A stretch of 64,000 nt of DNA from Virgisporangium aurantiacum (GTDB lineage: Bacteria; Actinomycetota; Actinomycetes; Mycobacteriales; Micromonosporaceae), in contig NZ_BOPG01000084.1 of assembly GCF_016863635.1 (NCBI RefSeq), forward strand, positions 38,537 to 102,536, given 5' to 3'. Shown here one piece after another: positions 40,034-48,502 of the stretch. Positions within the stretch are counted from its first letter, which is position 1; each line of letters opens with the position of its first letter. Both the position numbers and the translations under genes were made by a program. The notes below the pieces were generated by a model. The model ran no database searches, was not told where the DNA came from, and saw only the letters and a list, made by a program, of their open reading frames with translations.

Positions 40034-42988
40034 ATGGGCGAGGTTCCGCGAACCGGCGCGGTCCGGTTGCTGGGCGGGGTCAGCGTCGTCGGCCCGGCCG
40101 GCCCGGCGCGGCTCGTCGGCGCGCGGCAACGCACCATCGTCGCCGCGCTCGCCATCCGGGTGGGCTCGGTCGTCGCGCGCACCCGCCTGATCGACGCGGT
40201 GTGGGGCGACGACCCGCCGGCCACCGCCGACAAGACGCTGAACAGCCACATCGCCCGGCTGCGGCAGGCCCTCGCGGCGGCCGGGTTGCCGGAGGCGCTC
40301 ACCACCCAGGCGCCCGGCTACGTGCTGCGGCTCGCCCCGCACGACGTCGACGCCCGCCGGTTCGAAGACGAGGTGCGGCTGGCCCGGGTCACCGCCGGCA
40401 CCGACCTGGCCGCGGCCGGCCGGCAACTGCAGGAGAGTCTGGCGCTGTGGCAGGGCGCCCCGCTCGAAGACGCCGAGCCGGTCGACTGGCTCGCCGCCGA
40501 GGTGGCCCGGCTCGACGAGCTGCGGCTGGCCGCCACCGAAGACCGGTGGGCCTACGCGCTCAGCCTCGACGCGTCGCTCGACGTGGCGGAACTGGAGTAC
40601 CTGGCGGCCGCCCACCCGTTCCGGGAACGGCTGTGGGAGCTGCTGATGGTCGCGCTGTACCGGGCCGGCCGGCAGGGCGACGCGCTCGCCGCGTACCTGC
40701 GTGCCCGCGAGGTGCTGGCCGATCAGCTCGGCGTCGAGCCGGGCCCGAGGCTGCGCCGGCAACACGCCGCGGTCCTCGCCGGCGGCGAGCCGGAACCGCT
40801 CCTCGACCTGCCCGACGCCGGCCCGGTGCCCACCGAGCCGGCGGTGCCCGACGACGACCCGGTCAGCCTGCCGGAGCCGCTCACCGCGCTGGTCGGCCGC
40901 GACAGCGCGGTCGACGCGGTGGTCGCGACGGTGCGCGGCCGGCGGTTGGTGACGCTCGTCGGGCCGGCCGGCTGCGGCAAGACGCGCCTGGCCATCGCCG
41001 CGGCCAACGTGGTGGGCCGGGCCCGGTTCGTCGACCTGAGCGTGGTCACCGAAGGGTTGTTGGCGGAGGCGATCGCCGCGGCCCTCTCGCTCGCCGACGA
41101 CGGCAGCAGCGACGCGTACGAGCGGCTCGTCCGCCACCTCGACGTCGCCGCTCCCCCGCTGCTGATCCTCGACAACTGCGAGCACGTCAGCGCCGCGTGC
41201 GCCGCGCTGCTCGCGCGTCTGCTCCCGGCCTGTGCGAACCTGCGCGTGCTCGCCACCAGCCGCCAGCCGCTGCGGCTGCGCGGCGAGGTCGTGCACCCGG
41301 TCGCCCCGCTCGACCCCGCCGACGCGGCCCAACTGTTCATCGACCTGGTCCGCGACCACACCGGCACCGAGGTGCCGCCCGAGCAACTCGACCTGGTGCA
41401 CGCCCTGTGCCGCGACCTCGACGGGCTCCCGCTCGCCATCGAACTCGCCGCCGCCCGGGCCACCGCGCTGTCCGTCCCCGAGATCGCGGCCCGGCTCTCC
41501 GACCGCTTCGCCCTGCTCCGCGCGACCCGGGAGGACCCGTACGCCCAGCGCCACCACCAGACGCTGGCCGCGGCCCTCGACTGGAGCTACGACCTCATCG
41601 ACGACGCTCAACGCGCGCTGCTGCGCACCCTGTCGGTGTTCGTCGGTGGCTGGCGGCTCGACGCGGCCGAGGCGCTCGACGCGAACGCCCTGGACCTGAT
41701 GACCGAACTGGTCGACCGCTCGCTCGTGGCCGTCGACCGCCGCGACGGCGGGACCCGCTACCGGTTGCTCGAAACGGTGCGGGCATATGCGGCGCAGCGG
41801 CTCACCGACGCCGAGGCGGTCGCCGCGAAGCACCGGCACGCCGCCCACTATCTGGGCCTGGCCGAGCAGGCGGCCGCGAACCTGCGCAGCGGTCACCAGC
41901 AGTCCTGGCTCACCCGGCTCGCCGCCGACCACCCGAACCTGCAGGCGGCGATGCGCTGGCTGCTCGACAACGGCGACGGCACCGAGGACCTGCGGCTGGC
42001 GACGGCGCTCGCGCACTACTGCAAGTTCAGCGGCCAGTACCGGGAGGGCCGCCGGTGGCTGGCGCTCGCGCTGGAACGCCGTCCGGAGGCGCCCGACGAG
42101 ATCCGCCTGCAGGCGCTGATCGAGGCGTCGGCGCTGGCGATCCTGGACTGCGAGTACCCGACGTCGCTGCGCCTGGCGCACGAGGCGCTCGACCTCACCC
42201 GGCCCGACCGCGTCGAGTTCGCCCGGCTGCTGGTGCTGCTGGCCTCGGTGCAGCGCGAGACCGGCCAGTACGAGCAGGCGATCGCGTGCGTCGAGCGGGC
42301 GCTGGTCTACTACCGGGTGATGGAGGAGCAGCCGGGGGTGGCCCGGGCGCTGCACACCGGCGCGTTCGCCGCCTGGGTTGGTGGCGACCTCGACACCGCG
42401 AACCGGTACCTGGCCGAGTGCCTGCCGCTCGTCCGCTCGCTCGGCGACCCGGAGGCGATCGCCGCCGCGCTGCTGAACCTCGGCGCCATCGCGTTCTACA
42501 GCGGCGACACCGAACGGGCCCGCCGCCTCTTCGACGACGCGCTCGAGCGGTACCAGATGATCTCGTTCGACGAGGGGGTCGCCTGGGTGCGCAACATGCT
42601 CGGGCTGGTCGAACTGCGCGCCGGTCGCGACGAGTCGGCCCGGGCACACCTGGTGAGCAGCCTCGGCGTGCACCGGCGGCTGGGTGACCGGTGGCGCACC
42701 GCGAGCGTGCTGGAGGCGCTGGCCGAGGCGTTGCGCCGCACCGGGTCGAGCCGGATGGCGGCGGTGCTGCTGGGTGCGGCGGGTGCGGTGCGGGCCGCGA
42801 TCGGCGCGCCGGTTCCCGCCGTCGAACGCACCGACTGGGAGCGGACCTACGGTGCCCTGCAGGCCGAGTTGGGCGAGGACGACCTGTTGGCGGCGATCAC
42901 CGAGGGGCACGATCGCGAGCTCGACGGCATCCTCGCGAGCGACCCGAAAATTGGTCGCAGTTTCACCACAACCTCAGCACAACCCTAA
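40034..42988 (+). CDS. SARP/AfsR-type transcriptional regulator with NB-ARC ATPase and TPR-like region
   Basis: 984 residues. Residues 1-90 form the OmpR-like winged helix (GARQRTIVAALAIRVGSVVA, then LNSHIARLRQAL). Residues 100-250 are the BTAD domain (LDVAELEYLAAAHPFRERLWELLM, split). The P-loop GPAGCGKTRLAIAAANVV lies near 312, LLILDNCEHVSAA is Walker B and ATSRQPLRLRGEVV the sensor. The rest is helical, TPR-like (HEALDLTRPDRVEFARLLVL). AfsR-like regulators usually activate secondary metabolism. A hairpin at 43130 ends the transcript. No biosynthetic cluster is nearby. ATG 40034 follows GGGGGG at close spacing. Confidence 0.92.
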   Translation: MGEVPRTGAVRLLGGVSVVGPAGPARLVGARQRTIVAALAIRVGSVVARTRLIDAVWGDDPPATADKTLNSHIARLRQALAAAGLPEALTTQAPGYVLRLAPHDVDARRFEDEVRLARVTAGTDLAAAGRQLQESLALWQGAPLEDAEPVDWLAAEVARLDELRLAATEDRWAYALSLDASLDVAELEYLAAAHPFRERLWELLMVALYRAGRQGDALAAYLRAREVLADQLGVEPGPRLRRQHAAVLAGGEPEPLLDLPDAGPVPTEPAVPDDDPVSLPEPLTALVGRDSAVDAVVATVRGRRLVTLVGPAGCGKTRLAIAAANVVGRARFVDLSVVTEGLLAEAIAAALSLADDGSSDAYERLVRHLDVAAPPLLILDNCEHVSAACAALLARLLPACANLRVLATSRQPLRLRGEVVHPVAPLDPADAAQLFIDLVRDHTGTEVPPEQLDLVHALCRDLDGLPLAIELAAARATALSVPEIAARLSDRFALLRATREDPYAQRHHQTLAAALDWSYDLIDDAQRALLRTLSVFVGGWRLDAAEALDANALDLMTELVDRSLVAVDRRDGGTRYRLLETVRAYAAQRLTDAEAVAAKHRHAAHYLGLAEQAAANLRSGHQQSWLTRLAADHPNLQAAMRWLLDNGDGTEDLRLATALAHYCKFSGQYREGRRWLALALERRPEAPDEIRLQALIEASALAILDCEYPTSLRLAHEALDLTRPDRVEFARLLVLLASVQRETGQYEQAIACVERALVYYRVMEEQPGVARALHTGAFAAWVGGDLDTANRYLAECLPLVRSLGDPEAIAAALLNLGAIAFYSGDTERARRLFDDALERYQMISFDEGVAWVRNMLGLVELRAGRDESARAHLVSSLGVHRRLGDRWRTASVLEALAEALRRTGSSRMAAVLLGAAGAVRAAIGAPVPAVERTDWERTYGALQAELGEDDLLAAITEGHDRELDGILASDPKIGRSFTTTSAQP

Positions 42989-43044
42989 GCGTGTTCCCTG
43001 TACGCATGCCCCGCACGGGGGCGTTTCACCAGGGGGGAACCACC

Positions 43045-43089
43045 ATGAACAGCTTCAAGTGGGCCGGTCCGACGTTCACCGGCAAGTGA
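43045..43089 (+). CDS. Candidate 14-residue micro-ORF after the SARP gene
   Basis: ATG 43045 is preceded by a strong AGGGGGG ribosome site with a 7-base gap and encodes MNSFKWAGPTFTGK. It begins 56 bp after the regulator stop and lies before the hairpin at 43130. The strong ribosome site makes translation plausible. The function is unknown; a short regulatory or leader peptide are possible. Evidence is limited to the ribosome site and start. Confidence 0.45.
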   Translation: MNSFKWAGPTFTGK

Positions 43090-43129
43090 CCCGACACATA
43101 ACCGCTCCTTCGGGGGCAACAGGACGCGG

Positions 43130-43163
43130 GTTGGTGCCCGACGCCTCCTCGGCGGGCACCAAC
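43130..43163 (+). terminator. Hairpin terminator after the SARP/micro-ORF region
   Basis: GTTGGTGCCCG (43130-43140) and CGGGCACCAAC (43153-43163) form a perfect 11-bp stem with a 12-base loop. It separates the SARP transcript from the trp leader promoter. Confidence 0.7.
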
Positions 43164-43180
43164 TCGTCGCTCTCGTCCGC

Positions 43181-43186
43181 TACGAT
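43181..43186 (+). promoter_or_regulatory. -10 box of the trp leader promoter
   Basis: TACGAT at 43181-43186 ends 7 bases before the ATG of the Trp-rich leader peptide, so the transcript would start at or next to that ATG and the leader would be leaderless. No convincing -35 was seen. Confidence 0.5.
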
Positions 43187-43193
43187 CACCCGC

Positions 43194-43229
43194 ATGACCG
43201 CGCGTTGTAACCAGTGGTGGCCCGCCTAA
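43194..43229 (+). CDS. trpL: Trp attenuation leader peptide
   Basis: 11 residues, MTARCNQWWPA, with two adjacent Trp codons (TGG TGG) just before the stop. It lies 114 bp upstream of the anthranilate-synthase-like fusion gene and is followed by mutually exclusive hairpins. This is the standard arrangement for ribosome-mediated attenuation. At low charged tRNA-Trp the ribosome stalls at WW, the antiterminator forms and trpEG is expressed. The short leader at the transcript start agrees with leaderless translation. Confidence 0.85.
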   Translation: MTARCNQWWPA

Positions 43230-43292
43230 AGGCGGCCATCCTTCGCGCGTAGACAATCCACGCGGCCGCCGAAAGGCGGCCGTTTCGCGTTT
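43218..43292 (+). promoter_or_regulatory. Transcription attenuator for the trpEG fusion gene
   Basis: CGCC-TAAA-GGCG at the leader stop is the 1:2 pause stem. CGGCCGCC (43263-43270) and GGCGGCCG (43275-43282) around GAAA, followed by TTTCGCGTTT, form the terminator. The GGCGGCC after the leader (43231-43237) can pair instead with GGCCGCC to form the antiterminator. Another GCCGCC-TTGA-GGCGGC hairpin lies at 43305-43320. Confidence 0.8.
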
Positions 43293-43343
43293 CTCCGTCG
43301 CGGCGCCGCCTTGAGGCGGCCCCGCAGCCAAGGGAGAAACCCG

Positions 43344-45164
43344 GTGATTCCTCAATCTGGCCCGTTCGCGGTCGTCCGCCGCGCCGGCCGCGCGCTTGTC
43401 GAAATCTTTCAAGGTGACGTCGTGAGCGTCGCCGAGCTGGCCGACATCCCGATCGGCGCCGGGCCGGGGCCGTCGACGCTGGCGCTGGTGCCCTACCGGC
43501 AGGTGGTCGAGCGCGGTTTCGAATGCGTCGACGACGGCGCGCCGCTGGAGTGTCTGCGCATCTCGTCCACCGCGGAGATCGCGCTCGACGAGTTGCTCGC
43601 CGAGTTGCCGGCCGACCCGCCGGTGCTGCGCGACGGCGCGTTCGACATCGACGACGACGGCTATGCCGCGCTGGTCGGCGAGGTGTTGTCGGAGGAGATC
43701 GGGCGGGGCGAGGGGTCGAACTTCGTCATCCACCGGGTGTTCGAGGCGTCGGTCGACGGCGATCCGGTGCGCGCCGCGCTGGCGGCGTTCGCGCGGCTGC
43801 TGCGCAACGAGCGCGGCGCGTACTGGACGTTCTGCGTGCACACCGGCACCCGCACGCTCGTCGGCGCGACGCCGGAGCGGCACGTGAGCGTCGAGGACGG
43901 TCTCGTGATGATGAACCCGATCAGCGGCACGTTCCGCCACGGCTCCGGCTTCTCCGAGACCGACCTGCTGGCGTTCCTGACCGACCAGAAGGAGATCGAC
44001 GAGCTGTACATGGTGCTCGACGAGGAACTGAAGATGATGGCGGTGGTCGCCGAGGGCGGCGGTCAGGTGATCGGGCCGCAGCTGGCGGAGATGGCGCACC
44101 TCTGCCACACCGAGTACCTGCTGGCCGGGCGGACCACGCTCGACGTCCGCGCCGTGCTCCGCGAGACGATGTTCGCGCCGACCGTGGTGGGCAGCCCGAT
44201 CGAGAACGCCTGCCGGGTCGTGGCGCGGCACGAACGCCGGGGCCGCGGCTATTACGGCGCGGTGCTGGCGCTGCTCGGTCACGACGACGCCGGCCGCCAG
44301 ACGTTGGACGCCCCGATCCTCATCCGGACCGCCGAACTCAGCCCGTCCGGGCACCTCCGGATCCCGGTGGGTGCCACGCTGGTCCGCCACTCCACGGCCG
44401 ACGGCGAGGTGGCCGAGACGCACGCCAAGGCCGCCGGCATCATGCGGGCCTTCCAGGGCTCCGCGCCGCCGGCCGTCCCGGTCGAGATCAACTCCGACCG
44501 GGTCCGCGCCGCGCTCGCGGCCCGGAACCGGCACCTCGCCCGGTTCTGGCTCGATCAGCGGCCGGCCGATCCGGCCAGCGGTGCCCGGGTGCTGATCGTC
44601 GACGCCGAGGACACGTTCACCGGCATGCTGGCGCACCTGTTCCGGGCGCTCGGGCTGGCGGTCGAGCGGGTCTCCGTCGCCGCGGCCGTCGGGCTGGACC
44701 TCGACGGGTACGACCTGGTGGTGGCCGGCCCCGGTCCCGGCGACCCGCGCAGCCGGGGCGACGCCCGCGTCGACGGGCTGCGCACGCTGGCCCGGCAGCG
44801 GCTCGCGTCGGGGCGGCCGCTGCTCGGCGTCTGCCTCGGGCACCAACTGGTCAGCGGCCTGCTCGGGCTGCCGCTGCACCGCAAGGACGGCACCTACCAG
44901 GGCACCCAGCGCGAGATCGACTTCTTCGGCCGCCCGGAGCGGGTGGGCTTCTACTCGACGTTCCTCGCCGTCGACGCCGATGGCCCGGTCGACCCGACCA
45001 TCGAGGTCAGCCGCGACCCGGTGACGCGCGAGGTCTACGCGATGCGCGGCACCGGGTTCGCGAGCGTCCAGTTCCACCCCGAGTCGGTGCTCACCGAGCA
45101 CGGTGTCGACCTGCTCGGTGAGCTGCTCGACCATCTCGGGATCGGCGCGGCCCGCCTGGTTTGA
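43344..45164 (+). CDS. trpEG: Anthranilate synthase-type TrpE-TrpG fusion (PhzE-like)
   Basis: 606 residues from GTG 43344 behind AGGGAG. The N-terminal 410 residues are the chorismate-utilising component I (TPERHVSVEDGLVMMNPISG with the catalytic block, then VVGSPIENACRVVARHE and IRTAELSPSGHLRIPVGAT). The C-terminal 190 residues are a glutamine amidotransferase (GVCLGHQLVSG with nucleophile Cys, FHPESV with His and Glu). The PISGT variant and fused layout resemble PhzE and actinobacterial TrpE2. The Trp-rich attenuation leader says that tryptophan is the end product, so I infer anthranilate synthase and not phenazine synthesis. No other trp or phz genes are within view. Confidence 0.92.
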   Translation: MIPQSGPFAVVRRAGRALVEIFQGDVVSVAELADIPIGAGPGPSTLALVPYRQVVERGFECVDDGAPLECLRISSTAEIALDELLAELPADPPVLRDGAFDIDDDGYAALVGEVLSEEIGRGEGSNFVIHRVFEASVDGDPVRAALAAFARLLRNERGAYWTFCVHTGTRTLVGATPERHVSVEDGLVMMNPISGTFRHGSGFSETDLLAFLTDQKEIDELYMVLDEELKMMAVVAEGGGQVIGPQLAEMAHLCHTEYLLAGRTTLDVRAVLRETMFAPTVVGSPIENACRVVARHERRGRGYYGAVLALLGHDDAGRQTLDAPILIRTAELSPSGHLRIPVGATLVRHSTADGEVAETHAKAAGIMRAFQGSAPPAVPVEINSDRVRAALAARNRHLARFWLDQRPADPASGARVLIVDAEDTFTGMLAHLFRALGLAVERVSVAAAVGLDLDGYDLVVAGPGPGDPRSRGDARVDGLRTLARQRLASGRPLLGVCLGHQLVSGLLGLPLHRKDGTYQGTQREIDFFGRPERVGFYSTFLAVDADGPVDPTIEVSRDPVTREVYAMRGTGFASVQFHPESVLTEHGVDLLGELLDHLGIGAARLV

Positions 45165-45165
45165 C

Positions 45166-45897
45166 CTAGTACGCCTTGTTCAGCAGGTCGGCCAGCTCGG
45201 CCGGCTTGCTGAACATCGGCCAGTGCCACGTGGGCAGTTCCTCGTACGTCCACCCGTCGCCGGCCATGTGCCGGAACATCGGTGCCTGGGCGGCCATCGC
45301 CTCGGTCTGCGCGATCGTGAACGACGAGAGGATGCCGAGCCGCGGGAACCGTTCCCACGCGCCGGTCAGCGTCACCGGCTGGATCGCCGACGCCCACGGC
45401 TGGGGCACCGAGCGCTCGGCGAGCGCGGCCAGCGCGTCACCGTCGACGCCGCGGACGTCGGCCGCGAGCGTCGCCCAGGGCGGGGGCGGCAGCCGCCAGC
45501 CGTCGCCGTACTCCTGCACGACCTTCTCGCTGCCGGCCCGCTCCTCCGGCCCGGCGAAGTCGGCCTGCGCCGTGCCGTCGGGCAGCGGCCCGGTGTCGAC
45601 GTACGCCAGCGCCCGCACCCGTTCCGGCACCCGGTCGGCGGCGCCGGTGGTCACCAGCCCGCCGTAACTGTGCCCGACGAGCACCACGTCGGTGAGGTCC
45701 TCGTACCGCAGCAGGTTCACCACGTCGGTGATGTGCGTGTCGAGGTTGGTCTCCGGCGTGGCCAGGTGCGCCCGCTCACCCAGCCCGGTGAGCGTCAACG
45801 GATACACGTCGTGACCGTTGGCCCGCAGCGCCTGCGTGATCGGGCGCCATGCCCACGCGCCGAGCCAGAAGCCGGGGACCAGTACGTATGTCGTCAT
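45166..45897 (-). CDS. Alpha/beta hydrolase (esterase-like)
   Basis: 243 residues. TYVLVPGFWLGAWAWRPITQ is the beta strand with the oxyanion residues, LVGHSYGGLVTTGAA carries the nucleophile Ser, and TWHWPMFSKPAELADLL holds the C-terminal His. Short size, MTTYVLVPGFW start and W-rich N-terminus are characteristic of the EstC/salicylate esterase-like family. The substrate is unknown. It is convergent with trpEG (stops one base apart) and divergent from a WYL regulator, with a 54-bp spacer, so the regulator may control it. Confidence 0.88.
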   Translation of the reverse strand: MTTYVLVPGFWLGAWAWRPITQALRANGHDVYPLTLTGLGERAHLATPETNLDTHITDVVNLLRYEDLTDVVLVGHSYGGLVTTGAADRVPERVRALAYVDTGPLPDGTAQADFAGPEERAGSEKVVQEYGDGWRLPPPPWATLAADVRGVDGDALAALAERSVPQPWASAIQPVTLTGAWERFPRLGILSSFTIAQTEAMAAQAPMFRHMAGDGWTYEELPTWHWPMFSKPAELADLLNKAY

Positions 45898-45951
45898 GCC
45901 AGTCACGCTAGTGTGAATACCGGACAGGATCCGCCCGGATTCGGAGATTAT

Positions 45952-47073
45952 TTGACCAGACCCACCGCACGGGTGCTCGCCCTGCTGGAGATCCTGCAGA
46001 CCGGCGGGTGGTTCACCGTGGGAGAGCTGGCCGGGCGCCTCGGCGTCGACGAGCGCACCGTCCGCCGGTACGCCACCCACCTGACCGACCTCGGCATCCC
46101 GGTAGGCACCCGGCGCGGCCGGTACGGCGGCTACCGCCTGTCCCCGGGCTTCAAGCTGCCACCCCTGATGTTCACCGACGACGAGGCGATCGCGGTGACG
46201 CTCGGGCTGGTCGCCGGCGAACGGATGGGTCTCGGCGGCGGGGCGTTCACCGGCAGCGCCCTGGCCAAGGTGCGCCGGGTCCTGCCCGACGCGGTGGCCG
46301 GCCGGATCGAGTCGCTGCTGGCCACCGCCGACTTCACGGCCCTGCCCCGGCAGGCGGCACCGGCCGGTTCGGAGGTGCTGCTCACCCTCGCGGCGGCCGC
46401 CCGCGACCGGCACCCGGTGCGGATCACGTACACGTCGTGGGCCGGCGGGTTCGGTGATCGCGTGCTGGAGCCGTACGGGCTGGTCTTCCACTCCGGCCGC
46501 TGGTACGCGTCGGGTCACGACTCGGCGAGCGGCGAGGTGCGTACGTTCCGGCTCGACCGGATCACCGCAGCTGAATCGATTGAGGGATCCTTCGAGGTAC
46601 CCGACGGCTTCGACCCGACCGGTCATGTCCTGGCCGGGCTGGCGTCGGTGCCGTACGCCCACGAGGTGGTCGTGGTGCTTCGGGCCACCCTGGCCGAGGC
46701 CCGCCGGCGCCTGCCGAGGGTGGTGGGCGACCTGGCCGAGGTGGAGGGCGGCGTGCGCCTCACCATGCGGGCCGAACGCCTCGACGGCGCCGCCCGCATG
46801 CTGGCCGGCCTGCCCTGGCGCTTCACGGTGGAACGGCCCGCGGCATTGATCGACGAGATCCGCACCCTGGCCGCCCAACTCGTCGAGGACGCCGGCCACG
46901 CCAGCGGCGGCTCAGTCCCGGCGGACGATTCCGTACGCGACCCCCACGGCGATCGCGATGCCGATGGCGGCACCCATGACCCCCGCGAACCGGTGGAGCA
47001 GCACCGCGGCCCCGACCCCGCCCACGACGCCGAGGACCACGCCGACGACGAGCCGGACCCCCCGCCCGTCTGA
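45952..47073 (+). CDS. WYL-domain transcriptional regulator (YafY/DeoR-type HTH)
   Basis: 373 residues from TTG 45952, chosen for GGAG at ideal spacing; an in-frame GTG at 45913 is possible. The HTH is FTVGELAGRLGVDERTVRRY with DLGIPVGTRRGRYGGYRLSPG following, and the WYL domain has LEPYGLVFHSGRWYASGHDS and FRLDRITAAESIEGSF. Proteins of this type sense DNA damage or metabolites. The last 54 residues (GGSVPADDSVRDPHGDRDAD...) are very acidic and lie opposite a membrane protein gene, so their reality as folded protein is doubtful. Divergent from the esterase-like gene. Confidence 0.88.
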   Translation: MTRPTARVLALLEILQTGGWFTVGELAGRLGVDERTVRRYATHLTDLGIPVGTRRGRYGGYRLSPGFKLPPLMFTDDEAIAVTLGLVAGERMGLGGGAFTGSALAKVRRVLPDAVAGRIESLLATADFTALPRQAAPAGSEVLLTLAAAARDRHPVRITYTSWAGGFGDRVLEPYGLVFHSGRWYASGHDSASGEVRTFRLDRITAAESIEGSFEVPDGFDPTGHVLAGLASVPYAHEVVVVLRATLAEARRRLPRVVGDLAEVEGGVRLTMRAERLDGAARMLAGLPWRFTVERPAALIDEIRTLAAQLVEDAGHASGGSVPADDSVRDPHGDRDADGGTHDPREPVEQHRGPDPAHDAEDHADDEPDPPPV

Positions 47074-47100
47074 CCCCGCGGACCCCCGACCGCTCACCAT
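46912..47100 (-). CDS. Small two-helix membrane protein
   Basis: 62 residues. VRLVVGVVLGVVGGVGAAVLL and VMGAAIGIAIAVGVAYGIV form two membrane helices separated by HRFAG, with a basic C-terminus VRRD. Hydrophobicity and the usual codon bias support coding on this strand. It lies completely within, or just after, the 3' end of the WYL gene on the opposite strand; only one of the two tails may be under selection. The function is unknown. Confidence 0.7.
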   Translation of the reverse strand: MVSGRGSAGSDGRGVRLVVGVVLGVVGGVGAAVLLHRFAGVMGAAIGIAIAVGVAYGIVRRD

Positions 47101-47186
47101 GATTTTCTACCCGCCACCAGGGGAGATAAGCGCGGTAATTGCGATCACACCGCTGATCTCTTGCCGGCCGGAAGCCGCCGGGTCTA

Positions 47187-47200
47187 CTGTATCGATACAG
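47187..47200. promoter_or_regulatory. Perfect palindrome before the LacI gene
   Basis: CTGTATCGATACAG is a perfect 14-bp palindrome with a central CG, the usual geometry for LacI/GalR dimers. It lies 32 bp before the start codon of the LacI-family gene and is therefore likely to be its autoregulatory operator. Confidence 0.6.
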
Positions 47201-47232
47201 AAGGACAGTACGGCACAAAGGAGGTGGTTCGG

Positions 47233-48318
47233 ATGGCGGCGACACTCCAGACGATCGCCGACGCGGTGGGCGTCTCGCGCAGCACCGTCTCGAACGCCTA
47301 CAGCCGTCCCGACCAGTTGTCGCCCGACCTGCGCGCGCGCATTCTCGCCGCGGCCGAGCGGCTCGGGTACCCCGGTCCCAACCCGTCGGCGCGGTCGCTA
47401 CGGCGCGGCAAGGTCGACTCGATCGGCGTCCTCCTCACCGCGAACCTGTCGATCGCGTTCCGCGACCCGTACGCGGTGTCGTTCCTGCGCGGCCTCGCCG
47501 AGGCGGCCGAGCGGCGGCGCAACTCGCTGCTGCTGATCCCGATGCCGCGCCACGACATCGAGGGCTCGCTCGAGGCGGTCCGCAACGCCGCGGTCGACGC
47601 GTTCTGCGTCTACTGCGTGCCGAACTGGACCGGCGCGCTGGAGCTCATCGCCGCCCGCGGGCTGCCCGTGGTGTCCGGCGACGACCCGGAGCTGCTTCGG
47701 GACGAGCTGCCGCAGGTCGACGGCATGCTGGGCTTCGTCGGCATCGACGACCGGGCGGCGGCCCGCAAGCTCGCCGCGCACGTGGCCGGGTTCGGGCACC
47801 GCCGGGTGGCGATCGTCGCGCACTGGGCGACCGACGACGACGTCACCGGCCCGGTCGACCTCACGCCGGAGGACCTGCGGTACTCGGTCAGCGGCGAACG
47901 CACCCGCGGCTACCGCGACGCGTTCGCGGCCGCCGGCGTGCCGTGGAGCGACATCCTGCTGATCAACGCGATCGAGAACGACCGCGCGGCCGGCCGGGAC
48001 GCCTCGGCGCACGCGCTCGACCGTCTGGATCGATCCACGGCCATCATGACGACGTCCGACGTGCTCGCCCTGGGCGTGCTGGACGCGCTGAAGGACCGCG
48101 GCCTCGAGCCCGGTCGCGACGTCTCGGTCACCGGGTTCGACGACATCCCGGAAGCCGAACTGGCCGGGCTGACCACGATCCGCCAGCCCAGCTACGAACG
48201 GGGCCGGATCAGCGGCGAACTGCTGCTGAACCCACCCGAAGACCCGCAGGCCCGACGCCGGGTCCTGCCCACGACGTTGGTGGTCCGGAAAACGACCGGC
48301 CCCGCGCCCGTCTCCTAG
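47233..48318 (+). CDS. LacI-family transcriptional regulator
   Basis: 361 residues from ATG 47233 behind GGAGG. The HTH is LQTIADAVGVSRSTVSNAYS followed by RPDQLSPDLRARILAAAERL. The periplasmic-binding-like domain has VDSIGVLLTANLSIAFRDPY, FGHRRVAIVAHWATDDD and VSVTGFDDIPEAELAGLTTI. It senses a small ligand, probably a sugar. The palindrome upstream suggests autoregulation. The GH9 cellulase at 48651 has a CebR-type box, but this protein is not obviously CebR; its own site is different. A small gene follows directly. Confidence 0.92.
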   Translation: MAATLQTIADAVGVSRSTVSNAYSRPDQLSPDLRARILAAAERLGYPGPNPSARSLRRGKVDSIGVLLTANLSIAFRDPYAVSFLRGLAEAAERRRNSLLLIPMPRHDIEGSLEAVRNAAVDAFCVYCVPNWTGALELIAARGLPVVSGDDPELLRDELPQVDGMLGFVGIDDRAAARKLAAHVAGFGHRRVAIVAHWATDDDVTGPVDLTPEDLRYSVSGERTRGYRDAFAAAGVPWSDILLINAIENDRAAGRDASAHALDRLDRSTAIMTTSDVLALGVLDALKDRGLEPGRDVSVTGFDDIPEAELAGLTTIRQPSYERGRISGELLLNPPEDPQARRRVLPTTLVVRKTTGPAPVS

Positions 48319-48327
48319 GAGGACACG

Positions 48328-48489
48328 ATGAACCCGCAGGCCACGATCCTCGCCGTCCAGCTGACGCGCCAGCGCGCCAACTCGGCGATGCCCGACGCCC
48401 CGGTCCTGCCCGACACCGAGCCGAGGACCCGTCTACGCACCCGGACCGCGCGCGCCCTTCGCCGCGTAGCCGACCGCATGGACACCTAG
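48328..48489 (+). CDS. Small 53-residue protein, likely co-transcribed with the LacI gene
   Basis: ATG 48328 follows AGGAGGACACG, a very strong ribosome site whose AGGAGG begins at the LacI stop codon (TAG 48316-48318). The product is basic in its C-terminal half (RTRLRTRTARALRRVADRMD). No family is recognised. The perfect ribosome site, close spacing to LacI and standard codon bias make it a real small gene. A hairpin follows. Confidence 0.65.
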   Translation: MNPQATILAVQLTRQRANSAMPDAPVLPDTEPRTRLRTRTARALRRVADRMDT

Positions 48490-48502
48490 CGCCTCCCGAC
48501 CG

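Noticed and set aside
40010..42910. 966-codon minus-strand frame opposite the SARP gene
   Set aside because: It has no known domains and mirrors the codon bias of a complete SARP protein.
43026..45134. 702-codon minus-strand frame opposite trpEG
   Set aside because: The trpEG motifs, attenuator and ribosome site all support the plus strand.
43324..45164. Phenazine biosynthesis cluster
   Set aside because: Although the protein resembles PhzE, no other phz gene is present and the leader peptide points to tryptophan control.
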